Shown in pieces: positions 60,341 to 64,000 of a stretch of DNA of 64,000 nucleotides. The first letter of the stretch is position 1. Each line of letters begins with the position of its first letter. Below the pieces are notes generated by a model. The model was given only the letters and a program-made list of their open reading frames with translations. It did not search any database and was not told the DNA's origin. The translations under genes and the position numbers were made by a program. Source of the stretch: Peptococcaceae bacterium 1109. GTDB taxonomy: Bacteria > Bacillota > Limnochordia > Darwinibacteriales > Darwinibacteriaceae. The stretch covers positions 449,634-513,633 of the forward strand of contig LDJB01000001.1 in assembly GCA_001028815.1 (NCBI GenBank). The letters are read 5' to 3'.

Positions 60341-60928
60341 ATGCCGCTCAGTCTTTTGCTTTTACCCTTCGTATGCGGGATCGTTGCTCTTTTGTGGGTC
60401 CCCTTTACCTTTGAAGTGCAGTTCATCCTGGATGATGAGTCCACCCATTTTGCCTTTTACTGGAGAGTCTTTGGGCTGGGCATTTCCCTCATGCCCATGG
60501 TGCGCTTTGTAGGCCGCAATACCATAGCTCGCATTCACAAGGCGCTGCCTAGGCCTGATGCTGTCAAACCCCGGGAGCTCCTCAGCAAACTCCGTGATCT
60601 GGCGCAAGGAGTTCGCACCCAGGGGAGGAGCATGGCCCGAACCGCCCACCTGTTCGCGCGGGAAATTGTGAGCTTCCGCCTCCACCTCGCCTTGGGCCTC
60701 GCAGACCCTTTTCTCACCGCCACCGCTTGTGGCGGCGCGTGGGCAGTCTTAGGCCCCGTCTTTGGCGCACTCCAGTCCAGCGTTACGTTTCTTTCCCCCC
60801 CGGGTATCACGGTTAGTCCCCAGCATGACAGCCTAGGAGTTGGCCTTAGCGTCCACTGCATATTCAGGTTTCGATTGGGTCAGATTATAAGAGACGCAAT
60901 CCGCAGTCTTGCCAGCTCTGTGCTTTAG
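60341..60928 (+). CDS. DUF2953 domain protein
   Basis: 195-aa protein with an N-terminal membrane segment (LSLLLLPFVCGIVALLWVPF) and the DUF2953 pattern: GLADPFLTATACGGAWAVLGPVFG, then SPPGITVSPQHDSLGVGLSVHCIFRFRLGQII. Function unknown, but it is typically adjacent to ytfJ in spore formers, as here. ATG 60341 is chosen (GGGGTGA upstream) over GTG 60332. Charged helix between residues about 65 and 110. Confidence 0.85.
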   Translation: MPLSLLLLPFVCGIVALLWVPFTFEVQFILDDESTHFAFYWRVFGLGISLMPMVRFVGRNTIARIHKALPRPDAVKPRELLSKLRDLAQGVRTQGRSMARTAHLFAREIVSFRLHLALGLADPFLTATACGGAWAVLGPVFGALQSSVTFLSPPGITVSPQHDSLGVGLSVHCIFRFRLGQIIRDAIRSLASSVL

Positions 60929-60956
60929 CGAATGCAGATTAAGGAGTGGTAAATCG

Positions 60957-61379
60957 ATGGAAGGCAGTCATCCGATCCAGGGTTTGATGCAGACCGCCAT
61001 GGAAAGCATGAAGATGATGGTGGATGTGAATACCATTCTCGGCGATCCGGTGGAGACTCCCGATGGCAGTGTGATCGTTCCAGTCAGTCGCGTTAGTTTC
61101 GGGTTTGCCGCGGGCGGCAGCGAGTTCCAGGGTAAGGAGAGCAAATCTGGAGACAGCCAAAGCGAGTTCCCCTTTGGGGGTGGGAGCGGTGCAGGCGTCG
61201 CCCTCAATCCAGTAGCCTTCTTGGTGGTTGGCCAGGGCACGGTACGTCTCTTGCCTGTGGACAACACTGCTATTTACGACCGCTTGGTAGACCTTATCCC
61301 CCACGTGGTAGATCAAATCCAAGGCATGGTCCAGGGCCAGAGGGTGGATGGGGCCTTGCGAACACCGTATAACGTCTAG
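60957..61379 (+). CDS. ytfJ: YtfJ (GerW family) sporulation protein
   Basis: 140-aa member of the GerW family, found in the forespore and needed for normal germination in Bacillus. Sequence pattern: HPIQGLMQTAMESMKMMVDVNTILGDPVETPDGSVIVPVSRVSFGFAAGGS-type core, the glycine-rich GGGSGAGVALNPVAFLVV, and the terminal VRLLPVDNTAIYDRLVDLIP. ATG 60957 follows AAGGAGTGG; the track start at 60909 lacks a site. Conserved pairing with the DUF2953 gene supports a spore role. Confidence 0.92.
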   Translation: MEGSHPIQGLMQTAMESMKMMVDVNTILGDPVETPDGSVIVPVSRVSFGFAAGGSEFQGKESKSGDSQSEFPFGGGSGAGVALNPVAFLVVGQGTVRLLPVDNTAIYDRLVDLIPHVVDQIQGMVQGQRVDGALRTPYNV

Positions 61380-61389
61380 CTATGCAAGG

Positions 61390-61428
61390 ACAGGAGGGGT
61401 CATCCCCCAGAGGGATGCCTCTTTTTTC
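61390..61428 (+). terminator. Terminator after ytfJ
   Basis: A stem pairing AGGGGTCATCCC with GGGATGCCTCT (a few non-canonical pairs) around CCAGA runs into TTTTTT. It begins about 12 nt after the ytfJ stop. Confidence 0.75.
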
Positions 61429-61483
61429 TTGCCATCTTTTCACAACTCCTGTATGATTGTGGTTGATGATAGGGGGGCCGCTC

Positions 61484-62218
61484 GTGAAGGAACGACTGCA
61501 GAAGTACATGGCCCACACAGGCCTTGCCTCCCGCCGGGTCTGTGAGGAGATGATCCGCGCTGGCAGGGTCACGGTAAATGGCCAGCGGGCCGCCTTGGGA
61601 GCCGTAGTTGACCCTGCGAAAGACATTGTGTTGGTAGACGGTAAGCCCATTGGCCGGCCAGAGCGGAAGCGTTATGTGATAGTGCACAAGCCCAGGGGGT
61701 ACGTCACTACTGTACGGGATCAGTATGCCCGGAAGACAGTGCTGGACCTGGTTCAAGGCATCGAGGAGCGGGTGTATCCTGCGGGCCGCCTCGACTACGA
61801 CTCAGAGGGCCTGGTTTTTCTTACCAATGACGGGCGCTTGGCAAACAACATCATGCACCCTAGCCATGGTTTGGAGAAGGTTTATCTGGTGACCGTTGAG
61901 GGGGCCATAGGCAATGACGCCCTTAAGCAGCTCCGCCGGGGAGTGCTCTTAGAGGACGGCATGACCCAGCCTGCCCAGGTAGAGCTGCTTTCCCAGGACA
62001 ATCAGGTATCTGTCCTGCGCATGGCTATCCGAGAAGGGCGTAACCGCCAAGTGCGCAGAATGTGCAGCGCGGTGGGCTTTCCCGTGAAACGCCTAGTGAG
62101 AATCGCAATCGGCCCCATAAAGCTGGGGGATCTCAAGGCAGGGGCAATGCGGGAACTTACACCCGCGGAAGTGAGTAAGCTGAAGCAGGCGGTGAACATA
62201 AGTTGGCAGCGCAGGTAG
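61484..62218 (+). CDS. rluB: 23S rRNA pseudouridine synthase RluB
   Basis: RsuA/RluB-family pseudouridine synthase that modifies 23S rRNA near position 2605. N-terminal S4 domain (RLQKYMAHTGLASRRVCEEMIRAGRVTVNG), then the catalytic motif PAGRLDYDSEGLVFLTNDG with the essential Asp, and REGRNRQVRRMC. GTG 61484 is chosen (GGGGGGCC upstream); the track start 27 nt earlier is possible. 244 aa. It overlaps the flavoprotein gene by 16 nt. RsuA-family specificity is inferred from similarity and from the rluB-cmk neighbourhood typical of Bacillota. Confidence 0.92.
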   Translation: MKERLQKYMAHTGLASRRVCEEMIRAGRVTVNGQRAALGAVVDPAKDIVLVDGKPIGRPERKRYVIVHKPRGYVTTVRDQYARKTVLDLVQGIEERVYPAGRLDYDSEGLVFLTNDGRLANNIMHPSHGLEKVYLVTVEGAIGNDALKQLRRGVLLEDGMTQPAQVELLSQDNQVSVLRMAIREGRNRQVRRMCSAVGFPVKRLVRIAIGPIKLGDLKAGAMRELTPAEVSKLKQAVNISWQRR

Positions 62219-63450
62219 TGATCGTCGGAGCCGGGGCAGCAGGCTTGATGGCAGCAGGATGGGCAGCAAGGCGGGGCCTTAACGTGACAGTGCTGGAAAA
62301 GACAAACCGCACCGCCCGTAAAGTGCGCATTTCAGGGAAGGGGCGCTGCAACGTAACGAACGCCCGTCCCGTGCAGGAGTTTATCCAGTGCTACCCCGCG
62401 AACGGCCGCTTCCTTTACAGCGCGCTGCACCGGTTTTCTAACCAGGATGTGATCGAGTTTTTTCACGGGCTTGGCGTGGAGCTCAAGGTAGAGCGAGGCC
62501 AGCGGGTGTTTCCAACCTCGGATCAAGCCGATGAGGTTGGTGATGCCCTGGAGAACTTCGCCCGCAAGCAGGGAGCACGCCTCCTGTTTGGTAGGCGTGC
62601 TACGGAGCTTCAGGTTGAAGACGGGTCCATCAGGGGCTTAGAGTGCGTTGGCCCCAGAGGAATGGAGGAGTACCCTGCGGATGCTGTACTCATCGCCACC
62701 GGTGGGATGAGCTACCCGGGAACCGGGTCCACTGGCGATGGTTATGCCCTGGCCAAGCAGGTAGGCCACAGTATTGTTGAGCCCCGGCCCTCCCTTGTGC
62801 CTATGCGAGTTGTGGAAGACTGGCCAAGACAGCTTACAGGGCTTACCCTGCGGAATGTGACTCTTACCTGTACATACGGGAGAGAGTCCGTTAGTGAGTT
62901 TGGAGAGATGATGTTCGCCCATTTCGGGATCACCGGCCCAATCGTCCTTACTGCCAGCGACACAGTAGCCAGGTGGTTTTCCCAGGGGGCTGAGGTTGTT
63001 ACAGCTGTGCTAGATCTTAAGCCAGCCCTCACACCAGAGCAGTTGGACCGGCGGCTGATCCGTGACTTTGAGGAGTTTTCCCGGAAACAGTTTAAGAACA
63101 GCCTGGATAAATTATTGCCTAAGAGCTTGATTCCCATTATTATAGAGTTAAGCGGAATCCCGCCTGAAAAACCTGTGAACCAGGTGGGGAAGAGGGAGCG
63201 TCTTCAGCTCGGGGATTTGCTGAAGAAGGTCCCTTTGACTGTGTCAGGGACCTTGCCAATTTCCACAGCGATTGTAACTGCTGGGGGCGTGTCTGTCCGA
63301 GAAGTGGACCCTCGAACCATGGAGTCAAAACTGGTTAGGGGCCTGCACTTTGCAGGCGAGGTTTTGGACGTGCACGGCCTGACTGGCGGCTATAACCTGC
63401 AGGCGGCCTTTTCCACTGCATATGCAGCCGCCTCCGGGTTCTTGAGTTAA
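62203..63450 (+). CDS. HI0933-family FAD-dependent oxidoreductase (YtfP-like)
   Basis: 415-aa flavoprotein of the HI0933/YtfP family. Nucleotide-binding VIVGAGAAGLMAAGWAARRG at the N-terminus, ISGKGRCNVTNA, ATGGMSYPGTGSTGDGY, and the terminal GEVLDVHGLTGGYNLQAAFSTA that closes the FAD site. The reaction of the family is not established; some members are annotated as flavin dehydrogenases. TTG 62203 overlaps rluB, and cmk begins 12 nt after it, so rluB-yftP-type gene-cmk form one operon. Confidence 0.92.
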   Translation: MAAQVVIVGAGAAGLMAAGWAARRGLNVTVLEKTNRTARKVRISGKGRCNVTNARPVQEFIQCYPANGRFLYSALHRFSNQDVIEFFHGLGVELKVERGQRVFPTSDQADEVGDALENFARKQGARLLFGRRATELQVEDGSIRGLECVGPRGMEEYPADAVLIATGGMSYPGTGSTGDGYALAKQVGHSIVEPRPSLVPMRVVEDWPRQLTGLTLRNVTLTCTYGRESVSEFGEMMFAHFGITGPIVLTASDTVARWFSQGAEVVTAVLDLKPALTPEQLDRRLIRDFEEFSRKQFKNSLDKLLPKSLIPIIIELSGIPPEKPVNQVGKRERLQLGDLLKKVPLTVSGTLPISTAIVTAGGVSVREVDPRTMESKLVRGLHFAGEVLDVHGLTGGYNLQAAFSTAYAAASGFLS

Positions 63451-63462
63451 AGGGTGATATTG

Positions 63463-64000
63463 TTGAGAATTGCTATTGACGGCCCGGCAGGTGCCGGGAA
63501 AAGCACGGTAGCGCGAATTGTCGCGCAGAAGCTGGGCTATACGCATATTGATACTGGAGCTATGTATCGGGCTCTTACCTTAGAAGCCTTGGAACGGAGC
63601 ATTGATCTGGAAAATCAGGACGCACTTGTTGCTGCCCTGGAAGACATGGACCTAACCCTTCAGCCTGGTTCCGCAGGAAACCAGGTTTTTATCCAGGGCA
63701 GGGATGTTACAGCCCAGATCCGCAGCCCGGAGGTGAGCGAGCATGTATCTCTCGTCTCCAGCCATCCCAAGGTTCGGGCAGCAGTGGTTGAGATGCAACA
63801 GCAAATGGCAAAGGCTGATAATGTAGTCATGGACGGACGGGACATCGGCACAGTAGTTATGCCTGATGCGGACCTTAAGATCTACCTCGATGCCTCAGTG
63901 GAGGTCAGGGCCATGCGGCGCAGTATGGAACTGGCGAAAAAGGGTTTTCCGGTCTCACTAGAAGAGCTGGTAGCAAAGATCCGCCAGCGGGATGAGTTTG
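63463..64000 (+). CDS. cmk: Cytidylate kinase, N-terminal part (runs off the window end)
   Basis: The first 179 codons of CMP/dCMP kinase (about 220 aa in full), which makes CDP and dCDP for nucleic acid and lipid synthesis. P-loop IDGPAGAGKSTVARIVAQ, then GYTHIDTGAMYRALT, VVMDGRDIGTVVMPDADLKIYL and SVEVRAMRRSMEL: all normal. TTG 63463 lies behind AAAGGGTGAT. The ORF track lists no plus-strand ORF here because the gene is cut by the window end. Confidence 0.95.
   Translation, partial: MRIAIDGPAGAGKSTVARIVAQKLGYTHIDTGAMYRALTLEALERSIDLENQDALVAALEDMDLTLQPGSAGNQVFIQGRDVTAQIRSPEVSEHVSLVSSHPKVRAAVVEMQQQMAKADNVVMDGRDIGTVVMPDADLKIYLDASVEVRAMRRSMELAKKGFPVSLEELVAKIRQRDEF

Overview
The window is chromosomal housekeeping DNA from an endospore-forming member of the Bacillota, probably an anaerobic lineage outside the Bacilli (clostridial or Limnochordia-like; this is inference). 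The basis is sporulation and germination genes (spoIIGA, sigE, sigG, spoIIR, spoIIP, spoVS, a spoVAF-like gene, ytfJ), a MurE with the DNPR motif of meso-diaminopimelate-adding enzymes, pyruvate phosphate dikinase, RNase Y, a B. subtilis-type LexA box at recA, and frequent GTG and TTG starts behind strong purine-rich ribosome binding sites. I see no transposase, integrase, CRISPR array or prophage block. Both ends are cut: ppdK lacks its start and cmk lacks its end.

Layout. (1) 1-6.4 kb: end of ppdK, then dgt-dnaG-rpoD, a CAU-anticodon tRNA, a Nif3-family gene and rnpB (RNase P RNA). (2) 6.4-18.3 kb: the division and cell-wall cluster mraZ-rsmH-ftsL-pbp-murE-murF-mraY-ftsW-murA/ftsQ-ftsZ. murD, murG, murB and ftsA are missing here, and murC lies at 30 kb. 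murA and ftsQ form one open frame across a run of seven G. (3) 18.3-21.6 kb: the sporulation signalling block. sigE and spoIIGA are on the minus strand, facing ftsZ; sigG and spoIIR run the other way. (4) 21.7-31.6 kb: ylmC-like, nrdR, pgeF, ftsK/spoIIIE, a short rodZ-like gene, hslO, a UPF0182 membrane protein, spoIIP, murC.

(5) 31.6-37.1 kb, minus strand: a YqhG-like protein with a SNF2 helicase, then an ATP synthase operon holding only atpZ-atpI-atpB-atpE-atpF-atpH. It ends in a terminator, so the alpha, gamma, beta and epsilon genes must be elsewhere. The c subunit carries a two-carboxylate, Na+-type ion site. (6) 37.2-52.2 kb: the familiar rimO-pgsA-cinA-recA-recX-rny-ymdB-spoVS series, interrupted between pgsA and cinA by an FtsH-like protease with an unknown partner, a DUF441 protein, a YuiD-like protein, a lipoprotein and an M42 peptidase, and between cinA and recA by a membrane phosphoesterase. 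(7) 52.2-64 kb: M19 dipeptidase, dodecin, a small membrane protein, a spoVAF-like gene, a three-gene acyl-CoA-dehydratase-activase-type cassette, M50 protease, scpA-scpB, a DUF2953 gene, ytfJ, rluB, an HI0933-type flavoprotein and cmk.

Most genes are ordinary. The points most worth checking are the murA-ftsQ junction, the split ATP synthase with its ion site, the sigG-spoIIR arrangement, dnaG's apparent ATA start, the MraZ operator with exact 10-bp spacing, the YqhG/SNF2 pair, the activase-like trio and several conserved genes of unknown function. Start choices below rest on ribosome-binding-site spacing and remembered family N-termini; no database search was possible.
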